64,000 nucleotides of DNA, taken from assembly GCA_021464245.1 (NCBI GenBank), contig JADCRB010000018.1, positions 1,302,001 through 1,366,000 of the forward strand, read 5' to 3'. The DNA is from Carallia brachiata (Eukaryota > Streptophyta > Magnoliopsida > Malpighiales > Rhizophoraceae). The position numbers and the translations under genes are program-made. Every line of letters begins with the position of its first letter. Position 1 is the stretch's first letter. Below the pieces are notes generated by a model that saw nothing but the letters and a program-made list of their open reading frames with translations, made no database searches and was not told the origin of the DNA. This document shows, one piece after another, positions 34,429-46,693 of this stretch.

Positions 34429-34438
34429 GATCAAATAT

Positions 34439-35583
34439 ACGTTTTATCTATCAAAATTTATAAAAAGACTAATAATTTTTATTAAGTACTGTAGATTTTT
34501 TTTTAGAAATTTAATTTAACGATCTAACTTATTATATGATAATTTAGTATAATTCTCGCTGACGAAATTATAAAAAAATTACCATTATTTTTATATTTTA
34601 TTCAAATAATAATAATAATAATAATATTTCACATTCCACATTTAAGGGGGCTTACGTCAATTAAAGAATAAACTATATGAGCGTAGATTTATTTTTACTA
34701 AATGCCTACATATGCTTCACTTAGTTCATTGATATTTGTTCTCGCATGATCGTGAGGCTCATAAAAATGGACTAAGCTCACTTTCTAATTAATTTTGGAA
34801 TTCCAAACAAAGCGCGAGCTCGTCAGACTTCAAATTAGAATTCAAAACTAATTATTTTTAAAAAAAGGGATTTAAACTCATAAATAAATGATTGTAAAAC
34901 TTGGATACGAGAGTAACCCCATTGAAAATGACAAATCTTTGATACGGTGATTCGAAATTGTTCAATCTAAATATTTAAATTTGTAAATTGATTTCCATAT
35001 TCTTTCAAAGTATACTTATCTCGTACATAAAACTGAATTATATTATGGCGTATTCTTTTTCACACTTGGAATGTAAGACTTTTTCCCAATTTGTTCATGA
35101 ACACCACTGCTTAATTTTGTTTAGAGTAGTATAAAAGTAACATTACAATCTTAGCATGTACTCGTTTTGAGTGCCTATTAGGCTTTGCACAAGTACATAT
35201 TCCAAAACAACAACTTTTATCAGTTGTGGAAAGCTGGTAGAAGTCCAAATGCGAGCTTATTAATACTTTCCCAACAAAAAAAAGTGACCTACTTTAATAC
35301 ATTTAATTATTTTATTTATCGACAAAATTTCCGACTAAAAATAAAAGCCCAAATTTATAGAAAAACATATTTTTTTAATAAAAAATCTTATTAAATATGT
35401 CAATTATCGAATATTTGAATCAAGATCAAAATAATATATTATTGTTTAAAATCTCGTTCAACAACTTTTAAGAGGTTTGACACTCCTTCCGATCACCAGT
35501 AGAATCGTGCATGACTTCGTCACTTAAGTCTAAACGAGTAAGCCTGCTTTTAACACTACGCATCATTTCTTCTACTAAAGAGA
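34439..35583. other. AT-rich spacer, no gene seen
   Basis: Short (AAT)n at about 34608-34624 and scattered short frames only. Confidence 0.4.
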
Positions 35584-35593
35584 GTTTCTAGCA

Positions 35594-36093
35594 GGGATAA
35601 ATATTTTTAAAGTCCTAAACCTTTAAATTTTTTTACGTTTGAGTCCTAAACTTTTTTAACATTTCATTTGAGTTCTAAATCTTTTAATTTTTTACTATAT
35701 CAGTCCTTTAAATTACGAAAAGTAGTCAATCTATTAATAAGTGAGTTTAATTTTATAAAAATTATTTAAAAAAGCTTAAATACATGAGTTAAATATTTTT
35801 TTCATCAACAAAATATGCATATTAAATATTTTTTTAATCAACAAATATACGAATTAAATAGGCAACATGTATATTTTTTTATAAAAAAGACATTCAATTC
35901 ATATATTTAATCTTTTTTAAATAATTTTTTGTAAAGTTAATATTATTTTTTAATAGATTGATCACTTTTGTTAAACAGAGGGACTAATTTGGTAGAAAAT
36001 CAAAAAGTTTAGGACTTAAATGAAATGTCAAAAAAGTTTAGAACTCAAACGTAAAAAAACCTAAAGGTTTAGGACTAAAAAAATCCTTATCCC
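35594..36093. mobile_element. MULE-type MITE, copy B of the ~500 bp family
   Basis: 500 bp from GGGATAAATATTTTTAAAG to TCCTTATCCC, flanked by a perfect 10-bp duplication GTTTCTAGCA (35584-35593 and 36094-36103). It is collinear with 21323-21825 and differs by scattered substitutions and small indels. Inverted arms are long: GTCCTAAACC and ACGTTTGAGTCCTAAACTTT on the left recur as reverse complements on the right. Confidence 0.92.
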
Positions 36094-36103
36094 GTTTCTA
36101 GCA

Positions 36104-39100
36104 TCGAATAACTAGAGGAAAGCGTAGGACCGAAAACTCGAACTTAAGATTTACAGAGAAAAAATACGTTAACTTATTACTGAATTATTATTTTAAATAA
36201 TATAAATAATATATTAAATTAAAAAAAAAAAAACTCTGGAACATTATTGAATTTTCGGTGTATTCGCTAGGTATTCCTTGTAACGTGTACACTTTATCCG
36301 CCTCAATTTTTAAAATAATTTCGGTTTCCAAGAGGAGAAAAGGGGATCGCGTAATATTGGTGGGGCCCAGCGTGGAACAATACCGTGAGTTGGCCACGTG
36401 ATCCGGGGGGCGACGTGTGCGTGGGCAGCCAATATTATTTAATCATCACGTGATGCGCCGCGGATTCCACGGAGCAACTGACACCTTTCCCTTCGAAAAG
36501 TTGATGGCGCTAAATAATTAATTATTAAGAACCCACAAGTAAACTAAAAATATTTTTAAAGCTAGCTTGATAAGATTATTGTTAATTTATTATTGTCTAG
36601 TTTAATTTAGTTTAATGAAAAGAAAAGGGATAGTGCAAGACAGTACACGCAAAACAAAGGAAAAGGATTGTTAACTGATCCCTAAACGGATTCGTTGGCA
36701 AAGGAATGTCCTCCATGTTACAATTAATTTGATCAAATCATTGTTAATTCTAAATTTAAGTATTCTCAAACGTAATGTTGCTTAGATCAAAACTTTTTTT
36801 TATTTTTTTAGAAATAAACGTACTGTTGATTGGTATTAATTATAGGTTTACTTTTCAATGACTTGGTACCTTCCTTATACACAGCTGTAATTTTCTTTAA
36901 TGAGATTATAAAATATTATATTTGTTCTCCTATTTAAAAAAAAGAAAAACCAAATGTTGGGCTTAAAAGACCGACAGAAATCAAAGGAAAGAATTTTAAG
37001 AAAAAACCTTAATAAAAAAATGACACGCTGGATTACTGTTCAGTTATTAGTGTTTCGCGCCTTGCTTTTTCACAGTTTAAGAAAATTAAATTTCTTCTTT
37101 ATGGTTATCCAGCAACGCAATTTCATGGTAGAACAGCAAAATTTTTTATTTCAATAATTAAGGTTCAAATTTTAGCATGAGAGGGGGGAAAAACAACAAA
37201 GCAATCAATAAAGCTCCTTTCTTGAGGATTAATCCTGACAATTTGGGTCCAGTTACAGCCTAACCTCATGGGATTATTCCCATTTTCGTGAAAAAGGAAA
37301 ATCAAAATGCTTTTAACTGATTGATTTGATTGGGTATTTAATTTAGGTGCCACACTAAAATAATAAAATTATAACATATATATGAAATTCAACATGGAAA
37401 GCAATACTAGATAGAAAATAAAATATTGAATGAAACTAGCATTATAGTGTAATATTAATTAGTCTAATTAAACTTCTCAGTAATATATGTACGTATATTT
37501 TTTAAGTTTATATTTCTGTATATTTTTTACTAAAAGTACACATAGCCAATTAGCTTAAAAAATTATTATATTCCAGTATATAATTATATCATTCTACATC
37601 AAATCGGCACTTTTTTTTTATAAAAAAAAAAGTCCGTTGAGATTGGCATATGATTAATTCTCCAATTTCTCAAAAATCCAAGGAGAATTTAAACATGGGA
37701 CCTCCAACAACAAATATTTAGCCTCTGTTTTTTTTTTAGTCTACAAAATGAAAAAACTGAGATAATATTTTATATACTTGTCACGAAAAAATTGTGTTGA
37801 TTATAGTGTACAGTAAATTAAACTTCTATACTAAACTTAGTGAAGAGCCCAGTAAAGGATAAAAAATGTGAAACTGCTGTGAATTACGTTGACAAATTAG
37901 GATCGGGGTTCAAGGGTAAAAAGGGAAACAGGATTGGTTCATGAACCTCTTCGTCATAAGATGCTGCATTCATATTCAAATGTATTGGAATCTTTTATGC
38001 TCTGTATGTGATTATTCAATGCAATGTAGTGGTCTCGACTACACTTCGCAATTCTGATTTGTTATTATTGTTGTAATTCCTTTTCCGTTTTTCTAAGACG
38101 ACCATATCCTTAGGTTTTAACTCAATAATTACAGTGGTTCCTCGATGCAACATAATTGTTTTGTGTCTTTGTCTTGTACTTCCTTTTGTTTCTGGTCCGA
38201 AAGTTTTTTCGTGTTTTTTTTTTCTTTATTTCTTTCTTTTAACTATGCCAGCTTTTGTTGTTGATCCTGCTTATTTCGTTTTAGGCAGCCAACAGAGGCG
38301 ACACATACGATGAATAGGCCGAATGCCTTCGCTGAAATTAGAAATTATTTTATTTTGTTATTGTTTTTTATATTTATTCTTTGGTTTTTTTGTTTATTTT
38401 TTTTATATTTATTCTTACTACGCCTTGTATTTCTAAACAATTATTTTTTGCCCTTGTATTTTTTTTAAGGGTTTGACTATGTAACAACTAATAAAAGACG
38501 TATTTTATCTAACCATTAATATTTTATTTTTTTAATTTAATAAATCATTCGCCCGCTTATATCGCATAGCCGTATCCAAAGCGTTGCTCTTGTCACTTTT
38601 TTTTTTATTTGTTCTCATTAAAAAAAATTGCTGGGTCATCCTAGAGCCACCCAAATTGTTTCGTCGGTTGGTCTTTCTGTACTTGAATTTAATTACGTAA
38701 ACATATTTAATAAGATATTTAAAAAATAATTAATTTATTAAATAATATTTAATAATTTAATTTTTTTAAAAAAATTTAACATATATTTTATAATTCAAAA
38801 ATTTTAATTATTTCATACATATTTAAATTACCTGATACCTTTTTTAGGATTCAATATATATTCAAATTATTTCATGGCCACGGTCCTTTTTTCTAATATT
38901 GCCGTAATGCATTTTCCTTTGTATTTTTGCACGTGAGTAGCGGGGCCAACTCAGGTGGCCTACCATTGTACATATGTGACGACAAAGCATGAAAATGACC
39001 ACACGCCACTTCACTTTTTTACGTTATTGCGTCCTTCTCTCTCTTCCATTTCCACCTTTGGGCCTATATGTCCACCCTCCGCTAGGCTCCCCCACCTATC

Positions 39101-42100
39101 ACGTGCGACAAGCAGCTTGAAATGCCCCAATTTGACTTTTCCCCATCATTTTTTTTTTTTTTTGGATCAATGCCTTCTCCCCGTCAATGAACCATGTCGT
39201 CATGGCTTCTCATTTTTCCATCCACTTGGAATCAAGCAATACAATCAAAATCTAGCTTTTTAAAGCATTTCCCCTGGTTAAATGTAAATTTGGTTCTCAA
39301 CAATTTTATGAGTAATTGGTAACTCTTATTTGATATTATGAAATTAATTTTTTGTAAATATAGTATAAAACTTCAGTCTTGTAGTATGATGAGGACAATT
39401 TTTTAACTAAACTGTAAAGTGTTACTTTTTATTTTTCATTTTATATAAAGAAACCAGATGATATATAAGAGGTTAACTAGTACTTCCAATTACAAGCAAA
39501 TAAACAATTATCGAGCAGACTAAAAGGAACACGAAGATGAAACTTGTGATAGTATTTAATTTTAAAGCCAAGCCAACAGAATAATATGAAGTACTTATTG
39601 AATCAAAGTATTATTCTTAAGTGATACTCAATCAATGTATTATCAAAATAGGATATTAATACAATTGTGGGGTTGAGACATATTATATTTCTTTTATATG
39701 AAAGTATCTCATGTCCCATATGTTAATATATGGAGATGGTTAAGCAAAATATGTGTATGATCTTTGTAGAATACCCTCATTAAATTAATCCATTACGAGA
39801 ATTTTTCAATAAAACGTTATTTTTGCGTTTGCAATTACTTGTGCGACAATTCTATGAGTGATCATCATACTTGAAATCAGGAATGTATTACATATAGGCA
39901 TTTGTTATTCTTTGTGCTTCTTTTTAGGTTGTCGCATTCAAAGATTACTTATATTCAAGGATTACTTGCAAGTGTGAGTCTAGTTTTTCAAGGGTCCGCT
40001 TATATCAGTCGATTTAACTGAATACATCAATTAGTTAGGTCTCCTTAAACATGTTTACGATGGCCGGAAACGCAAAATTTGGATGATGGAATGTTGGAAT
40101 GCGTTGGTATAGTGAAGTATAAATTATGGAAAAAATTGAAAGATGATTTTTCGGTCATTGAGTAGGGATATCACTACCCAATAACGTAATCTCTATATGT
40201 AAAAAATACGTAATTAATCTAACAATTTTTTTTTTTTTAAATTTAATATATTTTTAACAATTGAATAATACAAAGCTCCATATTTCAACTTTTTACGTCC
40301 GTAATTTTTTTCCTCCGGGTAATTGAATACTCAATGAGGTACTGTTTTTAGGACGAGAAAGAACCAAGACGTGCTGACAACTCACAGCAAGTGCACTCCA
40401 CGTGGGGTTCCATAGTTCCATCAACTCTTAATAAATTTTCTTTTGTCATGTGATGGGAGGTACAGTTTTATCTTTTTGGTTGATAATAAATTGTGGGTTT
40501 CGATTTTTTTACCTTTTGATCTTCGAGCAAACAACTCCAACCGTTTTAGCCCAAGTTTCAGTTTTTGACAGGCAGACATAACCCCTAAGGTCAATTGTTT
40601 AAGTAAGGTTATGGGAATTTTAAATTTTTAATCAACTCTCAAAGTCCACACCACATTCTTACAATTTGAAACCTCTTCTCCTTATTTGTCGGGAGGAAAC
40701 TAAATGCACTTCATTAGCAATATATTTATAGACAAATAGACATCTATAACACGTCAATTATTGAAAATTCTTGCTTTCCAGATCCTCCTTGGCCTATTGA
40801 CGCCATTTTCTACACTAAAATAAGAAAGAAAACAACAATTTAGTGGATTAGACATAAACCAAGTAATTAAAAATAATAATTATTAATTGTAAGGTCTGAA
40901 ATTTGAATTTAAATCTTGTCTAAAAAGAAGAAAATAATAGTCAAGTTTGAGTCGCATGCATTAACTATCTCTCCTTTTTTTTGAGAAATTCAAAAAATGA
41001 GCTCTCTCTCTCTCTCTCTCTCTCTCACGACGGGATGAGTTATATTTCTTGTTAACCAATCCTCTTGGGAAATATTTTAGGAGCACAATCCTCAATGCAC
41101 AGGTCAATCTGAGAGAATGCATCCTTAAAATTGGCAGAAAAAAATTTTGAGTAGCCTTCATTGACACCTGAATTGGCCTGAATATACTCTTACCGAGGAT
41201 TTAATCCAAAAATTAAAAAAAATATATTGTTCGTATGACATTCAATATGGAATTGGATCATACGATGGCACAGCTGTGAATGGAGAGCCATGTTCTTGGA
41301 ATTTTATAGTTATATTGATTGCACTCATGGATATCTGCACACTAATATTTTTGCATTGAGTATATATCAAAGTGCCAACGTGAATGTGCTCGAAATGATT
41401 GTTGGGGCTCGTGACGAAAAGGACCATGTGAACAATTGTACATTGAGTCTAGCATGTACCCCAATAAAACTTAATTTACAACTTCAAGGAAGATTCCAAC
41501 ACAAAAGAAGAAAGAAAACAAGTACGTTGTTTAATCCATCTCAAAACATTCATACAACCTTAAACTGTGTTGGCAAACTTCTTTTTTTTTTTTTTTTTTA
41601 CAGTGAGAGCAATAGGACGGATTGGCGCCGTGAGCCCGTAACTTTGTTAATTGTCGCTGGACGAAAATATACATATATATGCCGATTACTCACTTCTTCA
41701 ATTCCTTAACTGCTTGAAATATATCTATAAGGTAAGTTATTGACTAATTCATAGTCTGAAATGATACTGGTGTAAATATGAAATGAATAAATCTGTTACA
41801 ACTTGTGAATTATATACTGTGTACGTATTCTAAGAGGTTAATATTTTGACTTCATCTAAACATATGGCTCTCATTTTTATCATCGGATGAATAATTGCAT
41901 TCATTAAATTGTATGGTGTTTATATTTAATTGTTTATTATATTCATTTCATCTGAACATAGTCCTCATTCTATCACAAGTTCACAAAGATGCATAAATCA
42001 CAGTTATCTTGCTTGACAGTAGTTTGAATATACTAAAATTGCATTTAAACGTCTTTCTTTTTTTTTTTTTTTTTATCATCAAGAATTCTTTTTAAGAAAA

Positions 42101-44514
42101 TTATGTGTTGCTAATACAATCCATTTCGGATAAAAAATGCACTTAAGGAGGGGATTTGAACCTCAAAACCACACTCAGTTAATACAATTCCAACGTCACC
42201 TTTAACCATTAATCAACTACGAATGATTTCTAGCAAGAGTTTCGTGACATTGCTTAGTTTAAGTAACATCAAATTAGTCAGTTATTTGATTCATTTAATA
42301 ATATTTAATAATTTATATTTTTATTTTAATTATTTAATCGTTTATATTACTTTAATACTATTTTAATATTACTTAAATAATACTAACTAATATTTTCATT
42401 TCAGTAATATATCATAATAACGAGAAGACCAAGAGCAATATCAATTGCAAATAGTAATACCCAACATTAAATGAGGGAGCAATTAAGAGAGAGAGAGAGA
42501 GAGGGAGAGAGGGAGAGAGAACGAGAGAGTATGGGGCACATGAGCTGAGACAGCCCCGCATTTCGCGGCACTAAGAGGGAAAGATGTAGGCACGTGAGAT
42601 TTCTTCCATTACCACTAACATCCTCTTGGATCACCGAATCAATAAATTAACAAAAAAGAGAGTTAACTAAAGAAATATGGGGGCTGGATAATTGGATCTG
42701 TGCACTAATCATCAGTTGTACGTAGAATAATCCAATTTTCTTCATTAATCTCCTCGGTCAACGGAGTGATATCTAAGTCAACTTGCAGCAGTTTACCCGG
42801 TCTTACGTGTCCATGTAATAATGAAGGAAGGGTAACTCATTATTAAACCCTGTTAAAGTGTACAATTCAGTTGGAATCTCAGTTAAAATTAGTTAAAAAA
42901 AAAAAAGCATCAACCTGAAATGTGACAATTCTTTTGCAGTTAGATGGACTTTTGGCTGCTAGCTGTAGGCCTTTTCAAAACTCCCAGGCGGAGCGGGGGC
43001 TGGCATGGTCTCAATGCACATGCCGAGGCAGATCCGAGGCATATATGTACATCATGATCACCTCATTAAATGCACAATACACTAGCACTTTCATTTTTCT
43101 TTTGGGTCCATTAATTTATTTATCGTTCGAGTATACTTTCAAACCTTGGAGATAATTTTAATGATTACTGGGTCATAGGTGATCAAAAGTCAATACCCAG
43201 TGGCGACAGGCAATTACGTGTATGCAATCGGTAAAGATACAGCTGTGTAGTGTAAGTTTAATCACTGTTAACAACGGAGCACTTGTGTAAAGCCTACGGC
43301 TGACGGAAAGCATAAAAATGTTTTTGGGTACCTAGTTTTGACAATGTTGGCATTATTCTCATTGACGTGCATGCACGATGACAAGGCCACCAACTGTAGT
43401 TCATATAGTGAGGTGAAAAAAAGATTCAAACTAGGGTCATCGCGTACATATTTAAAACAAAATTTAGTATGTAACGGTTCTGGTACTAACTCCTATGTGC
43501 CTTTGTTTCTTCTGTGGGGGCCTCTGATTCCGGGGGTGTCGTTAGGTTTGGAAATTAACCATATCCAAGTATGCATCTTTGTATTATTGATGAGCTTGAA
43601 AGAAAAAAACACAGTTGGCCAGTTAGCCTAAGTCCTTTTCTTCTAGATTTCTTTTCATTTTTCGGATCACTCTCTTCTTCTTTTTTCACTTATCAAAAGT
43701 TTTTCTTTTTTTTTCCTTTTGAAAAATTAGAAGGACATTAAAAAATAGTTATAAAGTAGTAATAAATAGTAATTTTTTTTAAGATAACACTATACACGTG
43801 TAACTTTTTTAAAAAAATAAATTTTTTATTATTTTGTAGAAACTAAAGTCATTCTTATGATTAGTTTATGATTATTTTCTGTGTCTTCTTAGTGGGACCT
43901 TTTTTTTATTGAGGTCTAAAAAATAAAATTCCTCCTGCACATGTAGAAATAAGTAGCACTCAAAAAACATAATTGATTATGTGCAAATTGGGCATGTACG
44001 AACGAGATTGGTAATTAACTATTAAATTTTTTGATAGTATTGAGTGCAAATTTACATCGTGTTCATAGAAAATTTGAGATTCACTTTAGTAGTTTATGTT
44101 ATATCTCTCCTCCTAGGTGTTTCTGTTTGCTTTTCTTTTTATCTAGTATCTTTCTATATTTGCTAGATTATTTAATGTAGTATTTCGACATTGTTGTAAA
44201 AACTAGACTGGACCGATTGGTCAAATCAGTTCAAATGGTGATTAGCAAGGATCTGGTCCAATTTAGTGTTAATTTTTAAAAAAACTTGGATTAGTTAAAA
44301 TTGGTAAAAATCAAACTGGTTGGACCAATCCAAACCAAACAAAAAAATTCATAAATATAATTTGACTCCAAATATTATTTAAATTATAATTTAAACTCTA
44401 ATTTAATTAAAAATTTCAATTTAGTGCTAAATTTATCAACACTTTCAATTTAGTCCTTAAAAAAAGAAAAATTAATATTTAATCATTATTTGTAAATATT
44501 AACTTTTTAACTAT

Positions 44515-44545
<31 letters not shown>

Positions 44546-45900
44546 TACCGGTTCAATTAGTTGAACCTTGAACCCCTAATATTTCGGTTCGATGACCTGT
44601 TGGATTCTAACAACCTTGATTTCGGATGAATTGTGATGTCTTTATAAATGCTGCAACCCCGTGGTAAAGAGTTCTATAATGAAAGATGACTAGTTACCGA
44701 AGAAAATTACACTCGCTGGCAAGTTTACCACGTTATAAAGTAACCTCTATCTTCTTGTTTTTTTTTTTTTTTTTTGGTTTTAAAGTCATGTCTATCTGCA
44801 CTTAGTGGCATGAAGGAAATTATTTACAATATAATACTAGTTCTAATATCTCTAATATTCTGTTGTTGTCGGATGGCTAATTATCAATATCTTCGTTTAA
44901 ATCTTCATATATAATAATACGTTTACGATTTTTTTTTTTTTTTTAGTTTAGGGTAGTTATCTTTATTCTTATAAATTAACCACATATGTACTTTGTTCAA
45001 TATTTGAACTTGAGATCTCATTAAATTCTTACTAATTAAAGTCTTTCAATCTTCAATTTAGTCAATGCTGTTTGTAATATTGTTTAACTTAACCAATTAA
45101 ATTTGGCCACTATTAATCCTAATTGGTGGTATGTACTGTGTTATTGGCGATTGGAAGTGGATGAAAAAGTTTATTTGGTTTTGGGATAGAGAGAGAGAAC
45201 GAGGAAGTAGAAGAAAGATTCGTTGAAGTAGAAAACCAGGAACATGTTTGATATCGGGATTGCCGAAAACATTAAAAATAAACAACAAAATAAATTATTT
45301 TGACACGCAAAAGTTTAATTACAATATCTCAATCACAAAAAATAAAAAATAATAACAATAATTGTTTTATTACAATATATTTGATACTAAAACATGGTTT
45401 TGCATTATATTTGTTAAACTGATGGCTTATTTTTTGTAGTCTTTAACAATATAAATTTAGAATAATGCAGAAAATAATAAAATTGCTTGTTGCATGTTGC
45501 AGAGACATGTATCTAATTAATCAAATCTGAATGATGTGATCTAATTGAAAAAAAAAAAAAAAAAAGATAATTTAAATTCAACAACATAGATGCTTATTAA
45601 TTTTATCTTTTTTTTAGTAAAATTAATTTATAATCTAATATTATTTAAATATTATTTTTAATTTTTTATTCAAATAAATCTCACTTATTATGTAACGTAA
45701 AATTATAAATAAATTATATTCATTTAAAAAAATTAAAATAAAAATTTCTTATAATATAATATAACTCGAAACAGAAAATCCGTGACACAAACGCCGTCAT
45801 GTCGGCCGGAACGACGTTAGGGAAACGCCGTTTTCACGTAACGGGAAACGATGAAGCAAACTACAAAAGAAAAACGGCATAAAAGATCCCATTAGCAAAG
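36104..45900. other. gene desert upstream of BIM1, G-box rich
   Basis: No coding sequence is supported over nearly 10 kb. It contains CACGTG boxes at 36395, 36447, 38930, 39100, 40399, 42591 and 43795, a (CT)n run at 41002-41026, (GA)n-like sequence at 42487-42530, and a hAT-like MITE at about 44190-44618. GC-richer islands at 36360-36480 and 38930-39130 look promoter-like, but I find no gene attached to them. Confidence 0.4.
44190..44618. mobile_element. hAT-like MITE
   Basis: The left end TTGTTGTAAAAACTAGACTG mirrors the right end (GACCTGTTGGATTCTAACAACC type) imperfectly. Flanks ATTTCGAC and ATTTCGGA match at six of eight positions, suggesting an eroded 8-bp duplication as in hAT elements. 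The centre holds an (AT)n run at 44516-44542. Confidence 0.45.
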
Positions 45901-45918
45901 CATGCACCAAACCAGAGC

Positions 45919-45920
<2 letters not shown>

Positions 45921-45951
<31 letters not shown>
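45921..45951. repeat. (GA)n microsatellite near the BIM1 5' region
   Basis: A pure GA run of about 15 units, 740 bases upstream of the BIM1 ATG, in the GC-richer stretch that probably holds its promoter or long leader. GA tracts near plant start sites can bind BPC/GAGA factors; that role here is inference. Confidence 0.85.
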
Positions 45952-45953
<2 letters not shown>

Positions 45954-46693
45954 CCTTCCGACCCACAGCGCTTTCTTTCGCAGCACTGTTTGGTAGGAAG
46001 GAAAATAATTTGACGAGAAAACAACGGAAAGAAAATCATATAGAAAGAGAAAGAGAGAGTTCATGGTTGAAATTCGAAGAGATCCTTTATGCATTTTCTT
46101 TCCAGCAAGCCAATTCGATTCTTATCTAGTAGAATTCTTCTTTTTCGCTCTCAGGCCTTTTTAAGCTTCGGGGTACGATCTTTTTTTTTTTAAAGAAAAA
46201 AAGATTTTCCTTCTTCTGCTTAGAATTATACGTTTTGCACTTCGAGTTCGGTTCGGGCCTTGTAGAAGCATTTTCGGAGCTCCAAACTGCATGTGAATTT
46301 CCTAATTGAATGAACAATTTTTCATTAGTTTTCATTCCTTGTGTGTTTAGAAAGAGTCTTAGACTTGTTTGGCTAGATCTCTGTTGCCGGATATATATCT
46401 ATATATATGTGTGTATTGCAATTTTTGATTTTGGAATTCTCACCACTTTCTCATAGTTCTTTGCGATGAATTTCATAGATGTATTGAACTGGAACTGGTT
46501 GCCGACGTTTCGATCGAGTGAACGTCGCAGAAGATTTTTTGTTTCTTCGAAGATCGAATCGTTTAGTTGAAGTCTGACCGAGAGTCTGCGAATGCGCCTC
46601 CGATCTCGGGCGGAGGCGAAAATTTGACCCGGCGGGAAAGATCTGAGGAGCAGCAATTGCGAAGGCAAAGGAATTTTTTTTCGGAAGTTGCAA

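Noticed and set aside
38955..39263. 102-codon frame starting MAYHCTYVTTKH
   Set aside because: Low-complexity Phe/Pro-rich reading of pyrimidine-rich DNA; nothing recognisable.
41290..41709. 139-codon open frame in the desert
   Set aside because: Runs through a poly(T) tract giving a Phe run; no domain, no splice context, no supporting neighbour.
42140..42165. GGGGATTTGAACCTC resembling a tRNA T-arm
   Set aside because: Common remnant word in plant repeats; no acceptor stem or anticodon arm found.
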